Part shown: positions 6,753 to 16,686 of the stretch, piece by piece
Numbering within the stretch: position 1 is the first letter of the stretch
Layout of the letters: each line of letters opens with the position of its first letter
Source of the DNA: Halochromatium salexigens
GTDB lineage: Bacteria; Pseudomonadota; Gammaproteobacteria; Chromatiales; Chromatiaceae
DNA: 35,118 nt
Assembly (NCBI RefSeq): GCF_016653295.1
Contig: NZ_NHSF01000035.1
Coordinates: 1 to 35,118 of the forward strand
Direction: 5' to 3'
Made by a program: the position numbers and the translations under genes
Notes under the pieces: model-generated
The model's database searches: none
What the model saw: the letters and a program-made list of their open reading frames with translations, nothing else
What the model was told of the DNA's origin: nothing

Positions 6753-9700
6753 TCCTGTCCGATCTCGCGGTCACGCGACCGGTCTTTGCCAGTGTCCTGT
6801 CGCTGCTGCTGGTGGCCTTTGGCTTGGTCGCCTTCGATCGCTTGCCGCTGCGCGAATATCCCGATATCGATCCGCCGGTGGTCTCGGTCGAGACCGTCTA
6901 TCCGGGCGCGGCCGCCTCGGTGGTCGAGACGCGCATCACGCAGTTGATCGAGGATCGCATCGCCGGCGTTGAGGGCATCGAGCGCATCGAATCCTCCTCC
7001 GAGGATGGCGAGTCCAACATTACCATCGAGTTCAACATCGGCCGCGATATCGATGGCGCCGCGAATGATGTGCGCGATCGGGTCTCGGCGGTGATCGATC
7101 AATTACCGGTCGAGGCCGATCCACCCGAGATCCAAAAGGTCGACAGCAGCGATGATGTGATCATGTGGCTGAACCTGGCCAGTGAGAACATGAGCGTCCC
7201 GGAGCTGACCGATTACGCGCGCCGCTATCTGGTCGATCGCTTCTCGGTGCTCGATGGCGTGGCGCGGGTGCGCGTCGGTGGCAGCCAGACCTATGCGATG
7301 CGGGTCTGGATCGACCGCAATGCGCTAGCCGCGCGTGGGCTGACCGTGACCGAGATCGAGCAGGCGCTGCGCGCGGAGAACGTCGAGCTGCCGGCCGGTG
7401 GGGTCGAGTCGATCGACCGCCAGTTCAGCGTGCGCACCGAGCGCAGCTTCCGTACCGCAGCAGACTTCGCCCAGCTAGTGATCGCGCGCGGCGATGATGG
7501 CTATCTGGTGCGGCTCGGGGATGTGGCGCGCGTCGAACGCGGCACCGAAGAGGATCGCACCCTGTTCCGCGGCAATGGCATCCCGATGGTGGGCTTGGGC
7601 ATCATCAAGCAGTCGACCGCGAACACCATCAGTGTCGCCGAAGGGGCCAAGGCCGAGATGGCGCGGCTCAACCCGACGCTGCCCGAGGGCATGCGGATCT
7701 TCCAGAGCTTCGACAGTTCGGTGTTCGTCAAGGACGCGATCGCCGAGGTCTATAAGACGCTCGCCATCGCGATTGTGCTGGTGGTGCTGGTGATCTTCCT
7801 GTTCCTCGGCTCGGCGCGCGCGATGCTGGTACCGGCCGTGACCGTGCCGGTCTCGCTGATCGCGACCTTCAGCGTGCTGCTCGCGCTCGGCTTTTCGGTG
7901 AATATCCTGACTCTGCTGGCGTTGGTGCTGGCGATCGGGCTGGTGGTCGATGACGCCATCGTCGTCTTGGAGAACATCCATCGGCGCATGGAGCAGTATG
8001 GCGAGACGCGGTTGGTCGCGGCCTACCGGGGCACGCGGCAGGTCGGCTTCGCGGTCATCGCCACCACCATCGTGCTGATCGCGGTGTTCGTGCCCATCGC
8101 CTTCCTGCAAGGCGATATCGGGCGCCTGTTCTCGGAATTCGCGCTGACCATGGCGGCGGCGGTAAGTTTCTCGACCTTCGTCGCCCTGACCCTCTCGCCG
8201 ATGCTGGCCTCGAAGGTGTTGCCAGAGTCACATCGACGCCTCAGCCTGACCGCTGGCGTCGATTGGGCCTTCGAGCGCTTGCGTGCAGGCTATACCCGGG
8301 TGCTCGGGTTCTTCTTGCGGCAACGCTGGCTGGTCTTGGTGCTCTTGGTGGTCACCTTCGGGCTGGCCGGCTGGCTCTTGCAGCAGCTCCCACAGGAATA
8401 CGCGCCCAGCGAGGATCGGGGCGCCTTCTTCGTGCTGGTCAACGGCCCCGAGGGGGCGTCCTACAGCTATATGGTCGAGTACATGGACGAGATCGAGCGC
8501 CGGCTGATGCCCTATGCCGAGTCCGGCGAGGTGATGCGCTTGCTGGTGCGCGCACCGCGCGCCTTTGGCAATACCGAGGTCTTCAACAGCGGCATCGTGA
8601 TCATGGTGATGGCGCCCTTCGGCGAGCGCCGGCCGAGCCAGGTGGTGATGAACGAGGTGCGCGCCAAGCTCGGCGATCTGCCCGGCGTGCGTGCCTTCCC
8701 GGTGATGCGCCAAGGCTTTGGCTCACGCATCCAGAAGCCGGTGCAGTTCGTCATCGGTGGCGGCACCTATGAGGAGCTGGCGGCCTGGCGCGATACCCTG
8801 GTGGCCGAGATCGAGAAAGACAATCCGGGCCTGCAAGGCCTGGATTGGGACTACAAGGAGACCAAGCCGCAATTGCGCGTCGATGTCGACTACGACCGCG
8901 CGGCCGATCTCGGCGTGACGGTCGAGACCATCGGTCGCACCCTCGAGACCATGCTCGGCTCGCGCCGGGTGACGACCTATCTGGATGCCGGTGAGGAATA
9001 TGATGTCATCATCGAGGGCGAGCGCGATGAGCAGCGCACCCCGGCCAGCCTGACCAACCTCTATGTGCGCTCGCAGCAGAGCGGTGAGCTGATCCCGCTG
9101 TCGAACCTGGTGCGCGTGACCGAGACCGCCGAGTCCACGAGCCTGAACCGCTACAACCGGGTCCGCGCGATCACCCTCGAGGCCAATCTGGCCGATGACC
9201 TGCCGTTGGGCGAGGCACTGGCGTATCTAAACGCGCTGGCCGCCGAGCATCTGCCGGAGCAGGCGATCATCGACTACAAGGGCCAGTCGGCGGATTTCCA
9301 GGAATCCGGGCAGGGCATCCTGTTCGTCTTCCTGCTCGGCATCGCGGTGGTGTATCTGGTGCTGGCGGCTCAGTTCGAGAGCTGGGTGCATCCGCTGGTG
9401 ATCATGCTGACGGTGCCGCTGGCGATGGCCGGCGCCTTGCTGGGGCTCTGGCTCACCGGGCAGTCGCTGAATATCTACAGCCAGATCGGCCTGATCATGC
9501 TGGTGGGGTTGGCGGCCAAGAACGGCATTTTGATCGTCGAGTTCGCGAATCAGTTGCGCGATGAGGGTAAGGCGTTCGATGCGGCTTTGTTGGAAGCGGC
9601 TGATGTGCGGTTGCGGCCGATCATCATGACCGGCATCACCACCGCCGCCGGCTCGATCCCGCTCTTGCTCAGCAGTGGCGCCGGCGCCGAGACCCGCACC

Positions 9701-9877
9701 GTCATCGGTACCGTGATCCTGTCCGGCGTGCTTGCCGCGACCCTGTTCACGCTATTCGTGGTGCCGGTGGCCTACTCGGCGCTGGCGCGTGGGACGCAAT
9801 CTCCAGGAGCGGTGGAGCGGCGTCTTGCCGACGAGGAGCGTGAGCAGCAGTCAGTCGTGCCGACGAGCGCGCACTGA
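6749..9877 (+). CDS. RND (HAE1/AcrB-type) multidrug efflux pump, inner-membrane subunit
   Basis: A proton-driven exporter with 1042 residues, the usual length, and a GTG start inside the stop of the adaptor gene. Typical landmarks are the first helix (VTRPVFASVLSLLLVAFGLVAF), LREYPDIDPPVVSVETVYPG, and two large periplasmic porter loops. The helix-4 proton-relay pair is D401-D402 in GLVVDDAIVVLENIH, and the helix-10 Lys is K924 in GLAAKNGILIVEFAN. These residues mark the drug-type HAE1 branch rather than the metal (HME) branch. The substrate cannot be told from sequence. No TolC-like channel gene and no local regulator gene is present, so the pair probably uses a channel encoded elsewhere. Confidence 0.96.
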   Translation: MILSDLAVTRPVFASVLSLLLVAFGLVAFDRLPLREYPDIDPPVVSVETVYPGAAASVVETRITQLIEDRIAGVEGIERIESSSEDGESNITIEFNIGRDIDGAANDVRDRVSAVIDQLPVEADPPEIQKVDSSDDVIMWLNLASENMSVPELTDYARRYLVDRFSVLDGVARVRVGGSQTYAMRVWIDRNALAARGLTVTEIEQALRAENVELPAGGVESIDRQFSVRTERSFRTAADFAQLVIARGDDGYLVRLGDVARVERGTEEDRTLFRGNGIPMVGLGIIKQSTANTISVAEGAKAEMARLNPTLPEGMRIFQSFDSSVFVKDAIAEVYKTLAIAIVLVVLVIFLFLGSARAMLVPAVTVPVSLIATFSVLLALGFSVNILTLLALVLAIGLVVDDAIVVLENIHRRMEQYGETRLVAAYRGTRQVGFAVIATTIVLIAVFVPIAFLQGDIGRLFSEFALTMAAAVSFSTFVALTLSPMLASKVLPESHRRLSLTAGVDWAFERLRAGYTRVLGFFLRQRWLVLVLLVVTFGLAGWLLQQLPQEYAPSEDRGAFFVLVNGPEGASYSYMVEYMDEIERRLMPYAESGEVMRLLVRAPRAFGNTEVFNSGIVIMVMAPFGERRPSQVVMNEVRAKLGDLPGVRAFPVMRQGFGSRIQKPVQFVIGGGTYEELAAWRDTLVAEIEKDNPGLQGLDWDYKETKPQLRVDVDYDRAADLGVTVETIGRTLETMLGSRRVTTYLDAGEEYDVIIEGERDEQRTPASLTNLYVRSQQSGELIPLSNLVRVTETAESTSLNRYNRVRAITLEANLADDLPLGEALAYLNALAAEHLPEQAIIDYKGQSADFQESGQGILFVFLLGIAVVYLVLAAQFESWVHPLVIMLTVPLAMAGALLGLWLTGQSLNIYSQIGLIMLVGLAAKNGILIVEFANQLRDEGKAFDAALLEAADVRLRPIIMTGITTAAGSIPLLLSSGAGAETRTVIGTVILSGVLAATLFTLFVVPVAYSALARGTQSPGAVERRLADEEREQQSVVPTSAH

Positions 9878-9961
9878 GCTGGCAGTTTGCAGCCATTCGG
9901 GCGGATGCTTCGGTCGATGCGGATACGCCGCCCGCGCTGGCTTGCCGGCCTTAGATGCCCG

Positions 9962-10129
9962 CTACTTGATCTTGCCTTCCTTGTACATCACATGCTGGCG
10001 CACGACGGGATCGAACTTCTTGATCTCCATCTTGCCCGGCTGATTGCGCTTGTTCTTGGTGGTGGTATAGAAATGCCCGGTTCCAGCGCTGGAGTTCAGG
10101 CGAATCTTATCGCGTGCGGCCTTGGCCAT
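9962..10129 (-). CDS. rpmG: 50S ribosomal protein L33
   Basis: The 55-residue protein begins [20 protein letters not shown] and continues YYTTTKN-like ([20 protein letters not shown]) to end EGKIK with TAG at 9962-9964. It has no zinc-binding cysteines, so it is the Cys-free form of L33. A strong ribosome site (AGGAG) lies 8 bases before the ATG. It is the second gene after rpmB on the minus strand, 41 bases apart, the classic rpmBG operon. Downstream, a GGGCGG/CCGCCC inverted repeat (9899-9904 with 9928-9933) lacks a T run and is only a weak terminator candidate. Confidence 0.97.
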   Translation of the reverse strand: MAKAARDKIRLNSSAGTGHFYTTTKNKRNQPGKMEIKKFDPVVRQHVMYKEGKIK

Positions 10130-10170
10130 GGTTGCTCGCTCCTAGGTGTTGATTCGGTGACGGCGATGGC

Positions 10171-10407
10171 TTAGACGCGCTCGCCGCGCTGGCGCATGTC
10201 CGAGAGCACGGAGTCGATCCCGAGCTTGTCGATGACGCGCATGCCCTTGGTCGAGACGCGCAGGCGAACCCAGCGGTTCTCGCTCTCGACCCAGAAGCGA
10301 TGGTAGTGCAGGTTCGGCAGGAACCGACGCTTGGTCTTGTTGTGGGCGTGAGAAACGTTGTTACCGGTCAGCGGCCGTTTGCCGGTGACCTGACAGATCT
10401 TGGACAT
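10171..10407 (-). CDS. rpmB: 50S ribosomal protein L28
   Basis: The 78-residue protein ([58 protein letters not shown]) is colinear with L28 of Escherichia coli over its whole length. It is a large-subunit protein, transcribed ahead of rpmG. A GGAG ribosome site lies about 10 bases upstream of the ATG. Confidence 0.98.
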   Translation of the reverse strand: MSKICQVTGKRPLTGNNVSHAHNKTKRRFLPNLHYHRFWVESENRWVRLRVSTKGMRVIDKLGIDSVLSDMRQRGERV

Positions 10408-10552
10408 GATGCAGGGCTCCGATGCAGATGATCTCTGCGGCGATGGGGCGGTCGAGTCCTTGAGCCTCGAGCCGACCGCCGCCGCCGCGACACGCGCGCG
10501 CCGACGCGGGACGAAGACGAGTCACGACGAACGCAAAACACTAAGCCGATAA

Positions 10553-10581
10553 ACGCTAATGGAAAATGCGGCGAGCGTCAA
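10553..10581 (-). promoter_or_regulatory. candidate promoter of rpmB-rpmG
   Basis: Read on the minus strand, TTGACG (10576-10581) is followed after 17 bases by TAGCGT (10553-10558). The -35 is good, the -10 only fair. It sits in a locally A+T-richer patch (10530-10570) of an otherwise G+C-rich 216-base gap and would give a leader of about 140 bases. The gap shows no other feature. Confidence 0.35.
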
Positions 10582-10623
10582 CTGCTGGATTGCTCGGCCC
10601 AGCCAGGGCTCATCCCCCGACGC

Positions 10624-11301
10624 CTAAATCAGGCCGCGCTCGGCGAACGAGGTGCCGTCGTCCTCGCCGACGATGATGTGATCGAGCACGCGCACATCGA
10701 TCGCATCGAGCGTATTCTGCAAGCGCTTGGTGATGTGCAGGTCGGCTTGGCTGGGCTCGGCGACGCCGCTCGGGTGATTATGCGCGAAGATCACCGCCGC
10801 CGCGTTCCAGCGAATGGCCTCCTTGAGCACCTCGCGCGGATGCACGCTGGCGCCATCGATGGTGCCGCGGAACAGCTCCTGATATTCGATGACCCGGTGG
10901 CGGTTATCGAGGAAAAGGCAGGCGAAGACCTCGTGCGAGAGGCCGCGCAGGCGCAGTTTGAGATAGTCACGCGTCGCCTCGGGGCTGGTCAGCACATCGC
11001 GACCGGTGATCTCCTCGCGCAGATAGCGGCGGTTGATCTCCATCACGGCCTGCAGTTGCACGAACTTCGCATTGCCCAGCCCTTTGGCCTCGCAGAACTC
11101 GCGCTGGTTTGCGGCCAGCAGGCGGGCCAGACCGCCAAAGGTGGCGATCAGGTCGCGGGCCAGATCGATGGCGCTCTTGCCGGCCACGCCAGTGCGCAAG
11201 AAGATCGCCAGCAGCTCGGCGTCGGTGAGCGATTGGGCGCCGCGCTTGAGCAGCTTCTCGCGCGGGCGTTCATCCTTGGGCATGTCGGTGATCTTGGTCA
11301 T
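10624..11301 (-). CDS. radC: RadC family JAB/MPN-domain protein
   Basis: The ATG at 11301 is chosen (225 residues, [20 protein letters not shown]) because GAGGA lies 6 bases before it and the start matches the family. The in-frame ATG at 11337 has neither. The N-terminal helix-hairpin-helix region ([26 protein letters not shown]) leads to the JAMM metal motif [16 protein letters not shown] (H174, H176, D187). Despite its name, the E. coli protein has no proven repair role; the family is DNA-associated and its biochemical function is unsettled. Its place beside rpmB and divergent coaBC is conserved in gammaproteobacteria. Confidence 0.96.
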   Translation of the reverse strand: MTKITDMPKDERPREKLLKRGAQSLTDAELLAIFLRTGVAGKSAIDLARDLIATFGGLARLLAANQREFCEAKGLGNAKFVQLQAVMEINRRYLREEITGRDVLTSPEATRDYLKLRLRGLSHEVFACLFLDNRHRVIEYQELFRGTIDGASVHPREVLKEAIRWNAAAVIFAHNHPSGVAEPSQADLHITKRLQNTLDAIDVRVLDHIIVGEDDGTSFAERGLI

Positions 11302-11373
11302 GGATTGTCCTCGCGAAGGCTGGATGGCGATCTGCAATCGAGTACGGTGAGCACGACGAGCTGAATAGATGCG

Positions 11374-11402
11374 AGATTACGAGACTTGAGCGGTCGATCC
11401 AA
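11374..11402 (-). promoter_or_regulatory. candidate promoter of radC
   Basis: On the minus strand, TTGGAT (11397-11402) and TAATCT (11374-11379) are 17 bases apart, giving a leader of roughly 65 bases to the radC ATG. Confidence 0.4.
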
Positions 11403-11428
11403 CTCGATCTTGTCTTCGCGCGGGCCTT

Positions 11429-11460
11429 GAGACGCTTGCGATTGGAGACGCTTGCGATTG
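11429..11460. repeat. perfect tandem 16-bp direct repeat upstream of coaBC
   Basis: The unit gagacgcttgcgattg occurs twice without a gap (11429-11444 and 11445-11460) in the radC/coaBC divergent region. It ends 24 bases before the -10-like TATGAT of coaBC, so it covers the -35 region and could be a regulator site or a simple replication duplication. Confidence 0.9.
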
Positions 11461-11484
11461 CACGGCAGACATTGCGCGATCGGG

Positions 11485-11490
11485 TATGAT
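11485..11490 (+). promoter_or_regulatory. -10-like element TATGAT at coaBC start
   Basis: TATGAT (11485-11490) ends six bases before the coaBC ATG at 11497, so initiation at the normal distance would begin at the A of that ATG. No good -35 box lies 16-18 bases upstream; the tandem 16-bp repeat ends 24 bases upstream. Only a -10 is visible, hence low confidence. Confidence 0.3.
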
Positions 11491-11496
11491 TCGCTG

Positions 11497-12813
11497 ATGT
11501 CTTCTTCCACGTCAGAACCCTCCAAGTCCGAGCCATCGACGCTACCGCCAGCGTCCGCGCCCAGCGCGCCGGAATCGCCGGCTCGTCCACCGCTACGGGT
11601 ACTGCTCGGCATCAGCGGTGGGATCGCCGCCTACAAGAGCGCGGATCTGGTGCGGCGTCTCATCGCCCGCGATGCCGAGGTACGCGTGGTGATGACGCGC
11701 GCGGCGCAGGCCTTCATCACGCCGCTGACCCTGCAAGCGCTCAGTGGCCACCCAGTGCGCACGGATCTGCTGAGCCCAGAGGCCGAGGCGGGGATGGATC
11801 ATATCGCCTTGGCGCGTTGGGCCGATCAGGTGCTGATCGCGCCGGCGACCGCCGATCTGATCGCGCGCCTGGCCTGCGGGCTGGCCGATGATCTGCTGAC
11901 CACGCTGGTGCTGGCGACCGAGGCGCCGGTGGCGATCGCGCCGGCGATGAACCATCAGATGTGGGCGCATCCGGCAACCCAGGAGAATGCGGAACGCTTG
12001 GCCACGCGCGGCCTGCGCATCATCGGTCCCGCTGTTGGCGAGCAGGCCTGTGGCGAGCAGGGTGCTGGGCGGATGGTCGAGCCGGCCGCGATCGTCGAGG
12101 CGCTATTAGGAGCCTATGAGGTCGGCTCTGACGCGCGCACTGATCTCGCCGGTCGGCGGGTGCTGATGACGGTCGGCCCGACGCGCGAGGCGATCGACCC
12201 GGTGCGCTTCATCGGCAACCGCAGCTCCGGCAAGATGGGCTATGCGCTCGCCGAGGCGCTGCGCGCCCGCGGTGCGCGGGTGACACTGATCGCGGGGCCG
12301 ACCAGCGCGTCGGCGCCGGTCGGGATCAACCGGGTCGATGTCGAGTCGGCGCTGGAGATGGAGGCGGCGGTGATGGCGCGCGCCGCCGACTGTGATCTGT
12401 TCGTCGCCACCGCCGCGGTGGCCGACTATCGACCCGTCTGCGCCGCTGACAGCAAGCTCAAGAAGTCGGCCGATGAGATGACCCTGCGGCTGGTGCGCAA
12501 TCCCGATATCCTAGCCCGCGTCGCGGCCCTGCCGACGCCGCCGTTCACGGTCGGTTTCGCCGCCGAGACCGAGGACCCCGAAGGCTATGCGCGCGGCAAG
12601 CTCGCGGCCAAGCGCCTGTCGCTGATCGCGGCCAATCGGGTGGGGGCTGGGCCGGGCGGATTCGAGTCCGATGAAAACGCGCTGCTCTGCCTGTGGCCCG
12701 ACGGCGGTCGGCGTGAACTCCCACTGATGTCGAAACCGGCGCTGGCCAAGGCGCTGGCGGATCTGATCGCCGAACGCTATGCCAAACGTGATGCCACATC
12801 GCTTGCAAGTTAA
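11497..12813 (+). CDS. coaBC: bifunctional phosphopantothenoylcysteine decarboxylase / phosphopantothenate-cysteine ligase
   Basis: It performs two steps of coenzyme A synthesis: joining Cys to 4'-phosphopantothenate and decarboxylating the product. From the ATG at 11497 it has 438 residues. A Ser/Pro-rich extension (1-31) precedes the FMN-binding CoaC domain: [20 protein letters not shown], catalytic His in [12 protein letters not shown] (H102), [15 protein letters not shown], and [10 protein letters not shown] (148-156). The CoaB domain starts near 210 with [20 protein letters not shown] and has KLKKSADEM, the ligase Lys region. An in-frame start at 11452 is possible but adds a Cys/His-rich unrelated stretch. 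No ribosome site is visible at 11497, which with the adjacent TATGAT suggests a leaderless or near-leaderless mRNA. It overlaps dut. Confidence 0.96.
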   Translation: MSSSTSEPSKSEPSTLPPASAPSAPESPARPPLRVLLGISGGIAAYKSADLVRRLIARDAEVRVVMTRAAQAFITPLTLQALSGHPVRTDLLSPEAEAGMDHIALARWADQVLIAPATADLIARLACGLADDLLTTLVLATEAPVAIAPAMNHQMWAHPATQENAERLATRGLRIIGPAVGEQACGEQGAGRMVEPAAIVEALLGAYEVGSDARTDLAGRRVLMTVGPTREAIDPVRFIGNRSSGKMGYALAEALRARGARVTLIAGPTSASAPVGINRVDVESALEMEAAVMARAADCDLFVATAAVADYRPVCAADSKLKKSADEMTLRLVRNPDILARVAALPTPPFTVGFAAETEDPEGYARGKLAAKRLSLIAANRVGAGPGGFESDENALLCLWPDGGRRELPLMSKPALAKALADLIAERYAKRDATSLAS

Positions 12814-13249
12814 GATCCTGGATGAGCGTCTCGGGAGTGATTTCCCGCTGCCGGCCTATGCCACCACGGGCTCGGCGGGGCTGGATCTGCGCGCGATGTT
12901 AGGGGCGCCGCTCGAGCTGGCCGCCGGTGCCGTCGAGCTGATCCCGACCGGACTGGCGATCCACATCGCCGATCCCGGCCTGGCGGCGATGATCCTGCCG
13001 CGCTCCGGGCTCGGCCACAGGCATGGCATCGTGCTCGGGAATCTGGTCGGGCTGATCGACTCCGATTACCAAGGCCCGTTGATGGTCTCTTGCTGGAATC
13101 GTGGCGCCGAGCCCTTCCGCATCGCGCCTGGCGAGCGCATCGCGCAACTCGTCCTGGTGCCCGTGCTCCATGCCGAACTCGCGCTGGTGAGCGACTTCGA
13201 TCAGAGCGCGCGCGGCGAGGGTGGTTTCGGGCATAGCGGCCGGCATTGA
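12791..13249 (+). CDS. dut: dUTP diphosphatase
   Basis: It hydrolyses dUTP to dUMP, keeping uracil out of DNA and feeding dTMP synthesis. The ATG at 12791 gives 152 residues ([20 protein letters not shown]), closely colinear with the E. coli enzyme; an ATG at 12779 would add four residues. All five trimeric dUTPase motifs are present: [25 protein letters not shown] (catalytic Asp region), [15 protein letters not shown], and the C-terminal [10 protein letters not shown] loop. It overlaps coaBC by 23 bases, so the two are translated from one message. Confidence 0.97.
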   Translation: MPHRLQVKILDERLGSDFPLPAYATTGSAGLDLRAMLGAPLELAAGAVELIPTGLAIHIADPGLAAMILPRSGLGHRHGIVLGNLVGLIDSDYQGPLMVSCWNRGAEPFRIAPGERIAQLVLVPVLHAELALVSDFDQSARGEGGFGHSGRH

Positions 13250-13292
13250 TCGGTGACGGCCTCCTTGGCTGCCCTCACGCCCGATCCTGATG

Positions 13293-13316
13293 AGCCCATA
13301 CCCTCTGGGCTGTTTT
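13293..13316 (+). terminator. candidate rho-independent terminator after dut
   Basis: The stem AGCCCA/TGGGCT (13293-13298 with 13306-13311) has a seven-base loop and is followed by GTTTT. It lies 43 bases past the dut stop and before argB, which suggests coaBC-dut ends here. The stem is short and the T run only four bases. Confidence 0.5.
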
Positions 13317-13386
13317 CGTCCACTATGAGATGGCGATCACGCTGAACGACTCTGCCAGTCCATGCGCGCCGGATTTCGATGATTGA

Positions 13387-14298
<912 letters not shown>

Positions 14299-14307
14299 GT
14301 GCGCCGC

Positions 14308-14955
14308 TCAAGCGCAGCCGTACTCGGTGCGATAGTCGGCCAGGGCCGTGAGCGTCTCCGTCGAGGCCGCCCCGGTCTCGTCGACGAACTCGATCAGCGC
14401 ATCCAGGTCGACGATGCTCTGCACCGGGATGCCGTAGCGCGCGCGTGCCTCCTGGATGGCCGAGGTGCGCCCTTCGCCCCGCTCTTGGCGATCGAGTGCG
14501 ATAATCACCCCGGCGAGCCGCGCGCCGGCCTGCTCGATCAGGGCCGCCGATTCGCGCACCGAGGTGCCGGCGGTGATGACGTCGTCGATCAGCAGCACAT
14601 CGCCGCGCAAGGGGCTGCCGACGAGCAGCCCCCCCTCGCCGTGATCCTTGGCCTCCTTGCGGTTGAAGGCGAACGGGGTCTCGCGGCCTTGCTCGTGGGC
14701 GAGCGCGATGGCGGTGGCGGCGGCGAGCGGAATGCCCTTGTAAGCGGGGCCGAACAGCACATCGGTTTGCAGCCCAGTGGCGACGATGGCCTGGGCATAG
14801 AAGTGGCCCAGCTTGCCGAGGCTGGCACCGGTGTCGAAGCCGCCGGCATTGAAGAAATACGGGCTGATGCGACCGGACTTGAGGGTGAAGCGGCCAAAGC
14901 GCAGGACGCCGGTCTCGATCGCGAAGCGGAGGAAGTCTCGTTGATAGGAATGCAT
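14308..14955 (-). CDS. pyrE: orotate phosphoribosyltransferase
   Basis: It makes orotidine 5'-phosphate from orotate and PRPP in pyrimidine synthesis. It has 215 residues, the normal length. The orotate-contacting [12 protein letters not shown] (27-39), [11 protein letters not shown], the flexible loop [12 protein letters not shown] (98-109) and the PRPP motif [12 protein letters not shown] (121-132) are all intact. Convergent with argB and divergent from the DsbD_2-like gene. No clear ribosome site or attenuator was seen in the 140-base upstream gap. Confidence 0.97.
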   Translation of the reverse strand: MHSYQRDFLRFAIETGVLRFGRFTLKSGRISPYFFNAGGFDTGASLGKLGHFYAQAIVATGLQTDVLFGPAYKGIPLAAATAIALAHEQGRETPFAFNRKEAKDHGEGGLLVGSPLRGDVLLIDDVITAGTSVRESAALIEQAGARLAGVIIALDRQERGEGRTSAIQEARARYGIPVQSIVDLDALIEFVDETGAASTETLTALADYRTEYGCA

Positions 14956-15095
14956 GACGCCGTCGGGTCTCTGTCGTCGTTACCGGGCCGGCATGATAGC
15001 CCGAGTTGCGCTGTGCGTCCGCAGGCGCGAGGCCCGTTGGGTGCCTGTCCTAGCCGGCGCAGTTGGCCAACCTTGTGTCTGCGGGAGCGAGGCGG

Positions 15096-15779
15096 ATGAT
15101 GACCGGCTCATTGCTCACGGCTTGGCTGGTTGGCCTACTCGGCGGCGTGCATTGCGTGGGCATGTGCGGCGGGATCGTCGCGACTCTCACCGCCGGGCTG
15201 CCGCGCGCGCAGCGCCAGCAGTTCTCGCGCCAGTGGCCGTTGCAGCTCGCTTACAACAGCGGGCGCATCCTGAGTTATACGATCGCCGGCGCGCTGATGG
15301 GCGCGCTGGGCGCAGTCGCGCTCGAGTTTTTGCCCCTGCATCTGGCCCAGCGCGTGCTGTATCTGATCGCCGCTGGCTTCATGCTGGCGCTTGGGCTCTA
15401 CCTGGGCGGCTGGTGGCAGGGGCTAACCCGCGTCGAGCGGTTCGGGGCGCGGCTCTGGCGGCGGATCGAGCCGCTTGGGCGTCGTTTCCTGCCGGTGCGT
15501 CATTGGTGGCAAGCGCTCGCCATCGGTCTGGTCTGGGGCTGGCTGCCCTGTGGGCTGGTCTACAGCGTGCTGATCTGGTCGGCAGGCTCCGGTGGGCCGC
15601 TGCGGGGGGCGCTGTTGATGTTGGTGTTCGGACTCGGGACCTTGCCCAATCTGCTCGGGCTCGGCCTTTTGGCCGGCGCCGCCGCGCGCCTCGGCGAGCA
15701 ACGCTGGCTGCGCCAGCTCGCCGGCGTCTTGGTGATGGGATTTGGCCTGTACGCGCTTTGGCAGGTGCTGGTGCTTTAG
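15096..15779 (+). CDS. sulfite exporter TauE/SafE-like (DsbD_2 domain) integral membrane protein
   Basis: About 227 residues with six or so membrane helices. Two motifs mark the DsbD_2/cytochrome-c-biogenesis-like transmembrane family: GGVHCVGMCGG near the start (C20 and C24) and WGWLPCGLVYS near the middle. Proteins of this family are often encoded near copper or cbb3-oxidase assembly genes and are proposed to move metal or reducing equivalents, but no such neighbours are here. The two ATGs at 15096 and 15099 follow GGGAGCGAGG. An upstream TTG at 15063 is less likely. It ends three bases from convergent yggU. Substrate unknown. Confidence 0.85.
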   Translation: MMTGSLLTAWLVGLLGGVHCVGMCGGIVATLTAGLPRAQRQQFSRQWPLQLAYNSGRILSYTIAGALMGALGAVALEFLPLHLAQRVLYLIAAGFMLALGLYLGGWWQGLTRVERFGARLWRRIEPLGRRFLPVRHWWQALAIGLVWGWLPCGLVYSVLIWSAGSGGPLRGALLMLVFGLGTLPNLLGLGLLAGAAARLGEQRWLRQLAGVLVMGFGLYALWQVLVL

Positions 15780-15782
15780 GCA

Positions 15783-16097
15783 TCAGCGCTCATCACGCGC
15801 AGCCACGATACCCAGCGTCAGCCGTTGCGGGTTCGCGATCCGCAACTGTTTGGTGCGGCTCTGCCGACCACTGACCAGCTCGACCGCGCTGCGCGGCACG
15901 CCGAAGCACTCGGCGATGAAGCGCAGCAGTTCGGCGTTGGCGCGGCCATCGACCGGCGGTGCCTTGAGCTTGACCTTGCGGGCATCGCCGAACGGCTCGG
16001 CGAAGGCGTTGCGGCCAGCGCGCGGTTGCACGCGCAGCCGCAGCAGCAGGTTCTCACCGTCCCAGCGATACCAATGCGTGTCCCGCGGGTCGGACAT
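15783..16097 (-). CDS. yggU: DUF167 (YggU) family protein
   Basis: The 104-residue small protein has the family signature RVQPRAGRNAF..PFGDARKVKLKAPPVDGRANAELLRFIAE and VELVSGRQSRTKQLRI. Structures exist for the family but the molecular role is unknown. It is the last gene of the minus-strand run and follows yggT by 13 bases, the usual partnership. Confidence 0.93.
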   Translation of the reverse strand: MSDPRDTHWYRWDGENLLLRLRVQPRAGRNAFAEPFGDARKVKLKAPPVDGRANAELLRFIAECFGVPRSAVELVSGRQSRTKQLRIANPQRLTLGIVAARDER

Positions 16098-16110
16098 CGG
16101 CTCATCCGGC

Positions 16111-16686
16111 TCAGAACGGGCTGCCGGTCAGCAGCCGCAGCGGCGGCAGCAACAGCATCTCGAGCAACACCAGACTGATCATCACCACCATCGGCGACAG
16201 ATCGATGCCGCTCATCGGCGGGAGCAGACGCTGGGCGGGTCGCATGATCGGTTCGGTGACATCGCTGAGCAGCATCACCGCCGGATTGTAGGGGTCGGGA
16301 TTGACCCAGCTCAGGATGACCCGGATCAGGACCGCGAACAGGAACAGGCTGATGATCAACGAGACCAGCCCCGGCAGCGCCCAGGCGAACGCCGCCAGCG
16401 GGTTGCGCCCGAGCCCCATCAGCAGCGACAACAGCGCCAACTCGCAGGCCTTGAGCACCCAGGCCAGCACGATCGCGGAGAGATCGAGCCCGGCATAGCC
16501 GGGGATCACCTTGCGCAGGGGCCGCAGCACCGGCGAGGTCAGCTTGACCACGAACTGCGAGATCGGGTTGTAGAAGTCGGCCCGCGCCCATTGCAGCAGG
16601 AAGCGAATCAAAACCAGGCTGATATAGAGCCCGAACAGCGTCTTGACCAGGAAGATCAGCGGGTTGGTGAAGTAGGCCTCGGTCAT
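16111..16686 (-). CDS. yggT: YggT family integral membrane protein
   Basis: The 191-residue protein contains two YGGT repeats, each two membrane helices: FLVKTLFGLYISLVLIRFLL with NPISQFVVKLTSPVLRPLRKVIP, and LFAVLIRVILSWVNPDPYNP with VTEPIMRPAQRLLPP. Family members are linked to osmotic tolerance or, in chloroplasts and cyanobacteria, to membrane-complex assembly; the role here is open. Its ATG overlaps the proC stop (ATGA), so the two are translationally coupled. Confidence 0.94.
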   Translation of the reverse strand: MTEAYFTNPLIFLVKTLFGLYISLVLIRFLLQWARADFYNPISQFVVKLTSPVLRPLRKVIPGYAGLDLSAIVLAWVLKACELALLSLLMGLGRNPLAAFAWALPGLVSLIISLFLFAVLIRVILSWVNPDPYNPAVMLLSDVTEPIMRPAQRLLPPMSGIDLSPMVVMISLVLLEMLLLPPLRLLTGSPF

